From the NCBI RefSeq assembly GCF_036785885.1, contig NC_092323.1:18732501-18796500 (forward strand): a DNA stretch of 64,000 bases, written 5' to 3'. Under the pieces are notes generated by a model. The model did no database searches. It saw only the letters and a list, made by a program, of their open reading frames with translations, and was not told where the DNA came from. Position numbers and translations under genes: made by a program. Shown here piece after piece: positions 29,501 to 41,400 of the stretch (its first letter is position 1; each line of letters opens with the position of its first letter). The stretch comes from Coffea arabica (lineage: Eukaryota > Streptophyta > Magnoliopsida > Gentianales > Rubiaceae).

Positions 29501-32500
29501 TTAATTCGTGCAGTGTCCCAAGTACTCATAGAAGATTGCACATTATCAACAACCTCATTCTTGCTCTCAAATATCATAGCAGGGCCAAGGTCTTTTCCAG
29601 CAACAGATACAATAGAGACAGAGCTTGTTTGATGATGCCTGTAAACAAATACCCATTACATAAAAAAAAAATTCAGAGGCAAACAAATTTGTTAGAAAAG
29701 ATTTTGAAATATAAATTGCATACTTAATGTTTTGGGATGTTTTATCAGCCTGTATCTCAGATTTTACTGCAGGTGTGCCAATTGGTGCCAGCGGCTGGGA
29801 CACCAAGGCAGCAGATGCTTCCTTATAAGCCAAAACTCGCCCTTCAGAGGATGCAAAACCTGAGTTCACGTTTGTGGATGATTCTCCAGCCAGTGATCCA
29901 GAAACTTTCTTAGAGTTGGTTGACCCCACAGTAGTCACAAAAGTCTGCCTAGTAACTCTAGGTTTACGTGGAGGCTGGCATTACATGGAAAACTTGAGTG
30001 AATCATGCTGAGCAAACAACAAATACCCTAAAGCAAGAACCAAAACAAAAACTCATAAAAGTACGGAAAAATCGCACAAGCAATGCAACCTTTATTACCT
30101 GAAATTTTGCCTTAATTTCTTTTTCTCTCTGTTCCCGTCGATCATTCAGCATTTGCCTTTTCGACCTCACTTCAATGAAGTCATCTTCGTCACTAGGTGC
30201 TTCTATGCCAGGTTGTTTGAAAACACGAACAACCCCACTTTGCAGGGGGGCATCAACATCCTCCTCAGAAATGTTTCTTTTCAAACTTGCCTCTCCAGAC
30301 AGAGAGAAATTCTGATCCCTCAATGACATGTCTCTTCCACTTTCTTTAACAACCAGTTTCCCAGATTCAACATCCTGGGAAATAAAATTACCTGACATCA
30401 AACTCTCTGAATGAACTATTTGCTTCAACGACTTACTAGACATGGTCCCTCTCTTAGATCCACTTCTTGCAAACTGCGCATTAGATCTTCCATTGTAATT
30501 TGGTTTATCATCCGGATTTAAGCTATTAGAAGAAAATGAGCCATTTGGTTGCCTCCTTTCAACATTCTCCCGAACTCGAAATTCAGTTCGTTGGACAGTC
30601 CTCCTAGATCTCCTCTGAAAACCATGTGTATCTGAACTAGAAACGTCAGCAGCTGGAAGAGATGATCTCATGCTGGAATTCCTAACTGCATATGTGAATC
30701 TTCGCCCCTTGCTACCTGACACAGCACCTTGAGCCTTAATGCCACCAAAGTTTTTCTCGTTGGAAACAGATTCACTTATAGGTTGGATTGGCTGTGATTG
30801 ACCTTCAGAAATTGTTCCCTTTGATGATGAAATACGATTCTTTCTAACAGCATCATTTTGCCCCCTATTCTCAGCTAGGCCAACCAATTCTGGTTTAAGT
30901 TTGTCATCACGACCACTTAAAACCTTTGCATTAGCACTCTGTGAAAGAGCACCACTATCCACAGTTTGTCTGACCAAACCTGAACTTAATTCAGATGATG
31001 CATTCCCATTAGGTTCACTTTTTCGTCCAGGAACAAAGGCAGGCTGCTTAATCCCAGCGGGAGATTGTACTTCATTTTTCACCACGTTCTGAGCAGAAGT
31101 GTCCTGAACTGGTTGAATACCCAAGGAACCCCCTGCATTCTGATTCACGCTATAAGGAGTCTGCACATTCGGCGGAACAAAAGGCATTGATAGAGGGGCA
31201 ATGGGTGGGCCTCCATGGGAGACAGATGAATATCTGAGCTGACCAAACTGGAACATGGGTGGTTGTGATGGATGCATATGAGCAAGAGGTGCTCCTATAG
31301 GAGTATGAAGATGCAAAGGCATCTGTATCGAGCCAATCTGTATGGCAGGAACTGGAGATGGTATGAGAGAAGGACCAGAAAATAGCCCAAACTGAAGTTT
31401 AACAGGTGAATCAATTTGGCTTGGAGCAGATCCAATAGAAACTGCTGTTAGACCAGCAGAAGATGGCATGTCAACTGAAACAGATAAAGCTTGCTGAGCA
31501 GAAAGACCAGTTGTATCTGGTATTGAGGTGTATGGGTCCTCAATAGGTTTAAGAAAAGAATCTTGCATAGTAATCTCAGTTTCCTGGACCATAACTGAGA
31601 CTGGCGAAAAACCACCTACATCTTCAGGGCTTGGTTCATCACCTTTTACACCATCAACCAGTCCCTCTTCTCCCGCAATAGGGATAGAGGAGTCTGATAT
31701 GCCAAAGCCTCTTTCCTCATTGCTGAAATTTCTGTCAAAGTCATCACTTGGTATCTCAACCTCAATACCTTCATCAAAGCCTAAAACCAAGTTGCCCATC
31801 AAATGAGAATCTTTCTCTTCTAAATGTAAATCTTCAAATTCTTGGGTCAAATCCAAATTCTCATCATCTCCTGCCCTCACTTCATCCTCTTCCTCGTAAC
31901 CATCTTCATCCTCATCATATTCTTCCTGCTGCTGCAGGTCCTCGTTATTCTCAAGAGTCCATTCCTCATCTTCAGTAGCAGAAACGGAACTGGAAGCAGT
32001 CATCCTCAGATGCTGCCCTGAATTGTCATTTAAGCTAATAGATTCATTCTCAGACACTGAAACATTTTTCCCTTCCACTGTAATAGATGCCATGGGAGAA
32101 TCACTGGAATCATCCAACTCATCATGGGAGAGATGTGGTGGAGAGTTAGGAGGACTCGAAACAGATACAGAAGATTGTGAATCACACCTAGGAGTTATAT
32201 CCTTGTTCGATTTCTGATCTTGAAGAGTGAGATCATCTTTCGGGATATCTAGTTCAGATTGCTGGAGGCCATCTTGATGACTACCATAATACGCTGTCTG
32301 CCTGGTTGGTTCACTTCTTTCTGCATGGCTGTAGTGGTTATCATCCAGGAATCCAGATGGTCCAGGATGATCATTCATACTCCTGAAAGAACTCCTCTGT
32401 GTATAGGCAATTGGAGGAGGAAGGACACGAGGTTGTCTCATGGAATATCGTGACCTTCCATAAGAATAAAGCTCATCTGCCTCAGAATGTGGATATGGCC

Positions 32501-34952
32501 TCTCTGGATGAGGAGGAGTATTGCCTCGAAAACGGTTCTGAACCCATCCAATATCACTGTACTTCTCAGCAGGATTATCTTGAAAATCTGAATCCATCTC
32601 CATGCTTCTGCTCAAGGAGTCTGCATCCCCTGAAAAGTTCCATCTCTGGTCTTTGTGATAGCCAAATTCATCTGCATAAGATTCTTTCCCTCCTCTTACA
32701 TGAGCACTAGAAGACATATATCCTGCCCCTCCATGAAATTCTTTCCTAGGGACCGCTCTCGAGTTAGCAAATGAATCTCTCCTGGGACTGAAGTGACTAA
32801 TCTCATTTTCCAGTAGCTGTGACGAAGAAGTATTGCCATTTTCAAACACATCCCTTCTCCATGAGTTCAAAGACTTTCCTCTGTCAAGAAAACCCGAAGA
32901 TCCATCTCTGGTAGGATATGGCCTAGAACTAACGTCAAAAGGCCTGTTTAGAACAGTTGAGTCAAAAGAAGCTGATGCTGTTATCCTTTCCACCATTTTC
33001 TCACTATCTTCCCATGTTTCAACATCTGTAGAAGGGGAGATGTCTTTTTCCTTCAGTATTGCTGAAAATTTGTCATCTAAGTTCGTAGTAGCGACAGAAG
33101 AATCAGATTTCACAGCTTCAGCCTGCCTCTTGGCCATTCTTTCTTCCAATTCCAGTAGCTTTTGTTTAGCTGCCATCTTCCTCCTCTCCTCCTCCACAAG
33201 AATCCTCTTTTTCTCTTCTTCTCTGGCAATTCTCTGCTCTTCTGTTCTTCGAATAGCCTCCAAACGCTCCTGTTCTGCCCTCCATGCAGCTTCCTGTGCT
33301 TCCTCTTCCAGCCTTCGCACGCGTTCTTCCTCTTCCCTAATAAGCCGTTGTCTCTCCTCCTCTTCTCTTCGAGCCTGTTCCAAAGCTCTTTCTTGTTCTT
33401 CAATAATCCGCTGCCTCTCAAGTTCCTGCATCTTCTGAACCCTTTCAAGTTCAGCTTCGAATGATTCCCGAACAGGGTCATGCAAATAAGTCTGTTTGAC
33501 CACATCCTTTTTCCTTTTAATAACTCCAACAAGACTACCAGAGAAGGGATCCCTTTCATCAAAACCTGCAGAACTTATAAAAGGATCCTCAAAATATGAT
33601 CTTTCAGTTTTTGAAGAGACACGTTTGTCCCTTACAGAAGTCAGCAGTGGATCAGTCCCAGGAGGCATTTTTCCACCCGAAGCATACATAGATTTAGAGA
33701 TGTTGCTATTCTGGAAATTGTCACCCCTATATCTGTTGGATTGTTCAGCACCATAGCGCTCCCGTGTATTCCATTCAGACCCTCGGCTGTTATATGATTC
33801 CTTTATGTTGTTCCACTGTTGTCGCGCTTCCACAAAATGGCTTCCATTCCTCCTTAAATGAGTAGTTTCCTCACTTGCTGAAAAACCACCATCTTGTAGG
33901 GGGTCCCCAACATGTGGTGGCATGTACTTGATATCTTTCCCAAAATCTTTGTTAAAAGCAGTTGTTCTTGCCACAACACTGTTTCTATCAGTTTTTGAAT
34001 ACCCAAAATCTCTACTTCGTTCAGTAATACCATGTCCTGTATCACGCTCATCATCACCCCAATCGGACCTTGGATTTAACTTGACTAATGGCAGGGGGCC
34101 AGGAAAGTACTCTTCTTTCCGAGGCTGATCAGCTAGGTGCGAACTACCCAACCCATGGCCCTCACCACCGTTCTCCATGGCGCCATTTCCACTTGTATGA
34201 CGTGAAGCCTGGCCATGTGGACGCATATCAACAAGTGAATTTAAAAGAAAACTGTCCCGCTGTAGGTCAGTTGACTCCTCAGAGGTAACTAGTTTCTGTT
34301 TCTGATTCACATTATCCTGCGGTTTCTGCCCAGGCCCAGGTAATACAGGTAATACAGCTTGTAGAGAAGGAAAATCCTCACCCCTCAAAACCACGGCTCT
34401 GTCCACTGCCTTAGGAAAAGGTCTAGAAGAACTAGCACTTGAAGTAGCAACTGCAATACCACTAGCCCGAGCTGAAGGTGGCATATAAGCACTATTGACT
34501 CTACTGTCACCATCAATACCATGTCCAGTAGGCTCAACCTGCGGATCACCATCACCACCATCTTTCTCTGGCAAAGCTACCGCCACAGGCTTGGTCCAAC
34601 CCATGCCGGACGAGGTGGGCCTCGGTCCACTACCAGGCCCAGTACCACTAGCCGTCCCGCTACTTGATCCTGACAAATCAAACCTCTCATGTTCCTTCCT
34701 CAACGAGGGCAAATTCAAGGGGGGTGGAACAGATAATTTGGGCCCAGCAGCCTTCTGTGAAATCCTCGACCGTGACAGAACCACCATTCCCCCACTCCCT
34801 CCACCACTTCCCAACCTGGCCCGAGCCCCAGCAGCTGCCTGCCCATAAGAGCCACTATAATGTTGATGATTATGATTAGAAGGCTGCCCATAAGACTTAT
34901 TTAGATTAACAGATACAAACTTTGCCCCGACCCCTCCGCCATGATTGGCCAT
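26519..34952 (-). CDS. Large PRRC2/BAT2-like protein
   Basis: Seven coding exons, 34952-30099, 29974-29724, 29638-29494, 28889-28688, 28606-28310, 28179-27482 and 27187-26519, total 7116 bp (2371 aa) with all phases matching. The N-terminus fits the BAT2 N-terminal domain: KFVSVNLNKSYG (11-22), PPPLNLPSLRKEHERFD (76-92), GMGWTKP (116-122) and GEDFPSL (191-197). Residues about 494-614 form a long Glu/Arg coiled coil, a Glu/Asp-rich block lies near 1000-1040, and the rest is Ser/Gln/Pro/Gly-rich and probably disordered. Animal PRRC2 proteins bind RNA and translation factors and join stress granules; a similar role is inferred only. The ATG follows a spliced 5' UTR, 12 bases after the acceptor at 34964. 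The acceptor at 28180 lacks a pyrimidine tract (it follows a poly(A) run) but keeps the frame. Confidence 0.85.
27424..27446. repeat. (GA)n microsatellite in a PRRC2-like intron
   Basis: A short GA/TC dinucleotide run lies just beyond the donor of the exon that ends at 27482, within the intron. Confidence 0.7.
29072..29086. repeat. (C)15 homopolymer in an intron
   Basis: A run of 15 C followed by A-rich and CCA-repeat sequence lies in the intron between the exons ending at 29494 and starting at 28889. Confidence 0.8.
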
Positions 34953-36110
34953 ATCTCGCTACTACTGCAGATCCCAAACCAGTGCAACGCATCAAAACCC
35001 TAGTTTCACTTCTTTCTCGCAGAGTTGGAGCTTTTAAAAATCTCTCCCAAAAAAAAATAGATCCTACTGCAAGTACAAGAACAAATTAAATAAATCAATT
35101 AGTTGATGTAATTAAATCAATAGATTTAGTATGCCAAAAAGTATACGAAGAGTTGGATGAAATTGGTTGATGATATGGTCAACACAAATTTGTAAATAAG
35201 AAATAGATGAAAAGGAAGACATAAAAACACGCTCACACTTAGCAAACATTCCAAAGGATCAAGGCTCCTCTGTTTCAAGACAATAGCCAGAAAAATTAGA
35301 GATTTACATTTACAGATCAGGGTCTGCCAAAATGTATGATGCTGCTATAGTTATGTACATAGCATGTGCCAAAGTTCTAAGAAAAAAATTAGCAGCGAAA
35401 GTATCAGCATTTGCAGATCACCCTAAACTGACGTACTGATTATACACATGCACCAAATGAGATTTTTCAATTGAAGCTACAAAACTATGCCCAACACGAA
35501 TCCATCGTTCAAAAGAACTTCAAATGAGTTGGTAAACAAAAATTAGAGTTGATTCTAATTACAGTACAATAATCCAACTATGTTGATAGAAACAAAATGC
35601 AGTAAACCCAAAAAAAAAAAAGGCTAATCACCCTACTGACAATGTTAAGAGGCATTTCCTATCAGCTCATCATATATCAGAAAAAAGATTCCTACTTTTC
35701 TTGGCAAAATCCTCTCTAACAAATCCATTCCACCACAACAGAAAAATACAGTGTGTATAAGCAAACAATTTTCCATATCCCAGTCAGCTTTGATGAAGAC
35801 GGAAACAAAATGGACAACTCAAACACTTCAAAATCCCAAAAAAAAAAAGAAAAACATGACAGAATAGGGGGAAATACCTGCCTGCAGAGGAGGAAGGCGA
35901 CGAGGAGGCGGCGGACTATGAATTTGGAGGACGCAAATGATTATTGATTTTGGAATCGGATGCAGAAAAATTATCTGAGATGATAAAATTGAAGAATCAA
36001 TGGTTATGTTAATGCTGATTATTGATGGCTGCGACTCTGATCGATGAAGGCTGGAACCCTAGCGGTGGGTAATAAGCACAGTCGATTGATCTCAGGTGGA
36101 GGGGAAGAGA
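34953..36110 (-). other. 5' UTR and leader intron of the PRRC2-like gene
   Basis: A splice acceptor (CTGCAG, exon begins at 34964) lies 12 bases ahead of the ATG. A matching donor, GGCAG followed by GTATTT, lies at 35877. A non-coding first exon therefore runs from 35878 to roughly 36110, and a leader intron of about 0.9 kb separates it from the coding exon. Leader introns are common in plant genes and often raise expression. Confidence 0.65.
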
Positions 36111-36346
36111 ACGAAGGAACGAAACGACCCAAAATAAAAAAACCCAATACTACTGTATATTCAGGTTAAAAACAACAGGAGGATAAGGGCACAATGGTAA
36201 TATGATCTGCTGTTTGGCCATGCTGTACAATATTTAGAGCAGAAAGCACAGATTTCTACTGCAGAGCAGGTAATGACAAATTTACAAAAGTAGACACCTA
36301 ATTCGACGTGCCCAGGGACAAAGGTTGATACTATTCAAAACTCTAA

Positions 36347-36530
36347 GGGTTAAGTGCAGTTTGCACCCCTCAACTATTCATAAATTGAACTTTGCTCCTT
36401 AATCTTCTAATTTTTGCAATTAACTACCTTCTACATTTTATTTCTCACGTGATTCAAAAAATGAGGTGACCGGTTTACCCTTAATCTTTTATTGAACTTC
36501 CTAAAGTCCCCTCATCACTTTTTCCCTCCT
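36347..36530. repeat. Mutator-like terminal-repeat type sequence
   Basis: It starts GGGTTAAGTGCAGTTTGCACC and continues CCTCAACTAT...TTGCAATTAACTACC. This is the style of the outer ends of plant Mutator-like elements (text-like alternation of 'cctcaactat' and 'aatt...cc'). No partner end was found in the window. Confidence 0.35.
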
Positions 36531-37612
36531 TATTTAGTTTTATGTTCTTAGTTAAACCTAAATTGGCTTTGAGAGAAGCCACCAGATCCACTATGACTAA
36601 CATTGCCACCTCCACCGTTGGAATAAACTCTTGTTCCACTAAAGGATTCTACCAAACGGCTCTAAACCGTGCCAACACTACTACTACTACCAAACGGTGT
36701 ATCCGTATATTTAGTGGTGATAGGAAAGAGTCTAGAAAAAGAAAAGAGAAATGACTAAGATCCAGTTTTTTGGTTGAAATACAAATTAGCCACTCTTGCT
36801 ATCAATCTCATGGACTAAAAAAATAAAAGGGTGAAAGTAGTCTTTATATGATTATGTTGATGTACGTTCACTGTGTTTAGTATACTAATTTTTTTCAACT
36901 AAGGAATCCTTTGTACGGTTCTTTTAGTAGATTCTTTTGATTGGACTTTTATAAAGGAAAAAAACCAATATGATTCTAAATAGAATTGAGGGAAGCTTCT
37001 TGAATGGAAGTTGGTTGAAAGAAACTAGGAGTTGTAAAGATCCATTGAAGCCAGTGGTAGGTTTTCATGAGGATATGGTGTTTCTTTTCAATTAAAAATC
37101 TATTTTTTTGAAATCTCGGGCAAGAAGTAATAATCTTCCATTTCTTTAGTATCCAATAAGATTTTTTTTAAAAAAATTTGGAGTAGTTGGCCCAGTAAGT
37201 TTTATTGTTCACAATTTACTCTTTTGGTTTGATTTGGGGATTTTTCTTCTCTCTTTAATCTAGGCAAGAATTAATGATCTTCTATTTCTTTTAAATTTTT
37301 TTGTCATCGAGATGCTTTTCTTTTTCACTGGTAATTCTCTATTTTGATTTGCATTTTTAATGTAAAGATTCTTTCTTATGTAATTGGTGGATTTTTTTTC
37401 TCTTTTATCTTTTCTTTAGTTCTTGTTTGGCAGCATATTTGTGGTGCCTTAATTATGTGAGCTTTGGCCTCTATCATGATAAAAATAAAAAAAAAAGCAT
37501 TTTGGGCTAAAGAAGAAGAAGGGTAGAAAGGATCTTTCACTAATTAGTTGCTGGAAGAAATTTGCTTTGATTTCTCGAAATTTGGATTATTGCAGTGCAT
37601 TGCTAAAAATCA
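36531..37612. other. AT-rich stretch, nothing firmly recognised
   Basis: An open stretch of 70 codons at 36542-36754 has no recognisable domain and is probably chance. The rest is T-rich spacer. Confidence 0.4.
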
Positions 37613-37800
37613 AAGGGTAAAATATAATTAACCCTTCGGTGGTTTCTAAGCCACATAACTCCCCGTAATTTTAAAAACTATACATAACTCCCATTTGATT
37701 TCAGTTGAAGTGTCAAACAAACGGAAATCATCTATCATCACGATACATGGGTGAAAATGTCCAAATTACCCCAATATAAATACTAAAAAGGGTCAAATGA
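37613..37800 (+). repeat. Candidate left terminal repeat of the old Mutator-like element
   Basis: It begins GGGTAAAATATAATTAACCC and includes CCACATAACTCCCC and ATGGGTGAAAATGTCC, a pattern usual for long Mutator-like terminal repeats. It lies about 0.9 kb ahead of the 6.1-kb insertion. Beyond that insertion the old plus-strand transposase starts, so this could be that element's left end. The right end lies outside the window and cannot be compared. Confidence 0.35.
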
Positions 37801-38472
37801 AATTAGAGTTTTTGCGAGCTTGGTCTTCATCATGGGAAACCGAGAGAAAAAATACTCATGATTGAAGGAGAAAAAGTTTTAAAACCAAAATAAAAAACAC
37901 TAGATCCGCTATTGAAGATCATAAAATAGCTGTGGAAGACTATCACAAATGTTGTTGCTCTGTCTGGTAAATATTTCGACATCAACTTTAGAATCTGAAA
38001 TGCACTTGCGTATTTTGAATAGAAATAGTACTATTGTGTGTTGGAAATCTAATGAATCAAATGATTATGACAATTAAGGGGTGATTAGTTTCAAGTTTTT
38101 TTAATTTGGGATAAATAGTATTATCATGTTTAAGCAAAGAGTTTTATCGGCTAGGATTCAACTTATGGGTTAAAATTGGGTTTACAAAAATGTATGTGGG
38201 TTCTAAAATCGTTGGGATTATAGATAAATATGGGTAAAATATGTTTTTGTTAGTTTGAAAAAATGTTGATTAGTATCAGATATGGATGACACATACATTT
38301 GGCAATTTTAAAAATTTTATCATTGTCATTAGATATCTCTAAAGTATAATTTGGTCAGTATGTCATTCTCATATTGTGGCCAGATATATATAGTGTGATT
38401 TGGTTGCCAATAAAATTTTGGTAATTTGGGCAAAGACTAATCCTCGCTTGTCGGCTTGTTGGCCATCATATG

Positions 38473-41400
38473 ATGTGAGAACCCCGAAAAAAAATATATA
38501 TAAATACCATTCTGTAGATCATTTGCATTTCTTTTAACTCTTTAATAAATTTTAGCATTAATTTCCCTTGTCTGCTTATAAGACCGTAAAAATAATTTTG
38601 TGTGAGAAATAATATAATTTTCACAAGTTATGAATTTTCTTGATTTTGCTAGACTAAATTAATACATCCGGAGTTAGAATAAATTATCGCCTTAAAATAA
38701 AATGCTAAAATACTTAGTTTTCTTTATGTTAAAAATTAACGCTACCTGAGTAGATTAATTATATAAAATTTCTTGAATTTCAATATTAATCCTAATTAGC
38801 GAATAGTGTTAAATACTAGTAAGAATTTTCACGTTAAGACCAGAACCAATAAATTTTATGTGCAAAATAAAATAATTGTGCTAAGCCATTTAAATTTCTA
38901 GTTTTGTTTCATTAAATTCATATTTCGAAGGTAAATTATTTCATTGATTTAACGATTAGACCTCTTTGAATTCCGATGGCTGATCGTAAGTGTTAATAAT
39001 GATTAAGTTAATAAATGTTGATATAAATGGATAAACGAATATCAAGAATGTCAAATCTTTATATTAAGGTCAAACTTGATTTTAATAGTTTAAATAATAA
39101 AGGAAGTATGATAAGTGATCACTTACAAATTATTAATTTGCTCAAGAAATAGGCCATCTTGTTTAAATGTCCCGTTTCTTCAGGAGAATGGATTTTGTCT
39201 TTGAATAAATATGTAAACACAATTTTAAAATCGCAAACACGTTAAATGTGCAAAATATCGAGTATTCTCAAATTGGACTACGTGAATATATTTTACTCTA
39301 TGTACTAAACTTATTAGTTTTGCTACTTTAAATTCATATTTCAATTGTAAACTATTTCTTTGACCTAACAATTAATCTCTCTGAACTCTAGTATTGTAAT
39401 TAATTGTTTTGAATTAAAGTATGAAGATAATGTTTATGTAATAAATAATATAATTGTAATCAATATTGAATTATTCAGTTTTGTTATACTAAAAGTAATA
39501 ATTCTTGAGCGATATTAAGTTTACTCTCTAAAAAAATAAATTCCTTAATTTGCAATAGCTAACTTTATTACGAATAAGATTAAGGGTATACTGAAACCTT
39601 AGTATTAAGATGCAATCGATAAATTTTGGACAAGAACGATATAAGTATCCTAGATATACTTAGGACGTAAGACTTACGATAATTAAGGTCTTGTAGGACT
39701 AGGGTACAATTCGACGTTTAAATCACACTTGGGGATTATTGTTGGAAATAAGATTAGAATTGAGAGTTTAGTCGAGGTTAGGGAGCAAGGTGAAAAGACC
39801 AAAGTGCCCTTCACAATTTCACAAAACCTCCATTTCACCACAACCTCACCATGCACGGCCAAACACTCCCTCTTACAGCCTTCCACTGCCGCCCCAATTA
39901 GCCAACCACAACTTCACCAATTCTACAAGCAAACCAAATCCTACACTCCACCAATTCTGCCCACAAACATCTCCATAACCACGGCACCACTTCATTCATT
40001 CCACTTCACATATCAAACCACAGCTGCACCTCACCTTCATTGTAGCATCCGAGAGCAAGTGAGTGAGAGCTGCTCCTCGTGAGTATCGACCAAAGGAAGA
40101 AGCCGCGAGCTACAGTTCCATTTCGTTCCTGCCCTGTCCGTAAGCTGAGGGAAGAGATCAGGGAACCATCAACTCCATTTGCACCAAACTTCACGGCTGC
40201 AACATCACCAGCTTCCACCTACATCAGTTGAAGCCACTACACCAAGCCAGAATCATCAAACCTGCCGTGTGTGTGAGAGCCGAGAGGGAGCAGAGATTTT
40301 TTCAGAATTTCGTGTGTGAACTAGCTTGCTGTGAGGTAAATTTTTCTGGAATAAAAATGGATGATCAGAGGTGGCTTAAGCTAGCTGTGGCCTTGCATGT
40401 GTTAATTTGTGTAATCAAATGATGAAACCAAAGCTGTGGAAAATTCTGTTTTGGGCAAACCATTTCTGCCGAGAAGCTGATTGAGCAATGCAGCTTAATT
40501 TGTGTTTTTCGGTGATAATTTGAACTCTTAAATGTCTTTAGCTGGGGTAAAACTTGATGATTAAGACCATGCATGTTGATTGTGCCTGCGGATGATAATG
40601 GCAAGGATTAAGGAAATTCTGTTTTAAGGGGAAAATGTCTTAGCCGAGAAACTGATTTGAATTGCAGTCCTAATGTGTTTTCCGGAAATGATTTGAGCAT
40701 GCATTAGTGACTAATTAATCAAACCTTGGATGATTATTAAGATTAGGGTCAGGCATGAATTTAATTAGCCTGGATTACTTTGGAAATAAAAATGAAACAG
40801 AACTTGTTGCATGCATACTCATTCGAGTGTAGTCTCACCAATTTCTGGAAATGTGATAGTGTTTTGTTGCTGCCGAGCTGAGTTATCTGGACTGACTTGT
40901 TAGCTAATTAACTCAGAAATTGGGCATGTGAGAATCTAAGGGAAAAAAAAAATAAAAGGGCTTCAATCGAAAATAATATCGGGTGACGAACTAGGAGATT
41001 AGAAAATTCTGTTTTGGTTGTGAATGATTTGTGCCGAGGGGATGGATTGGTAATGCATCTATAAATTCTGTTTTCCGTGAAAACCTGAACATTCATGTGT
41101 AACTAGCCAAGTGAAGCGTAATGATTAGGATGTTAGGACCCTGCATGTTAATTTTATGAAGTTGATTAATGAATTAAGGCACCTAGAAAATTCTGTTTTG
41201 CTGAGCATGATTCTGCCGTGAATGTTTATGATGGGAGGTACTTAACTTGTCTAATTTTGACATGCTGTGACTAGAATCCTAATTATTCAAGTGAAGATAA
41301 AATGCTTAGGGGCCTGCATGTTGAGTTACACGATTGGGCAATGAAACTAGGAACTTGGAAAAATTCTGGTTTTGTGAATTGAAATGAACTGAGAATTTCC

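Noticed and set aside
32833..33562. Long open frames on both strands opposite the PRRC2-like exon (up to 201 codons)
   Set aside because: They are shadows of the Glu/Arg-rich coiled-coil coding sequence. Their composition (Ser/Leu runs) is what antisense of GAA/GAG/AGA codons gives.
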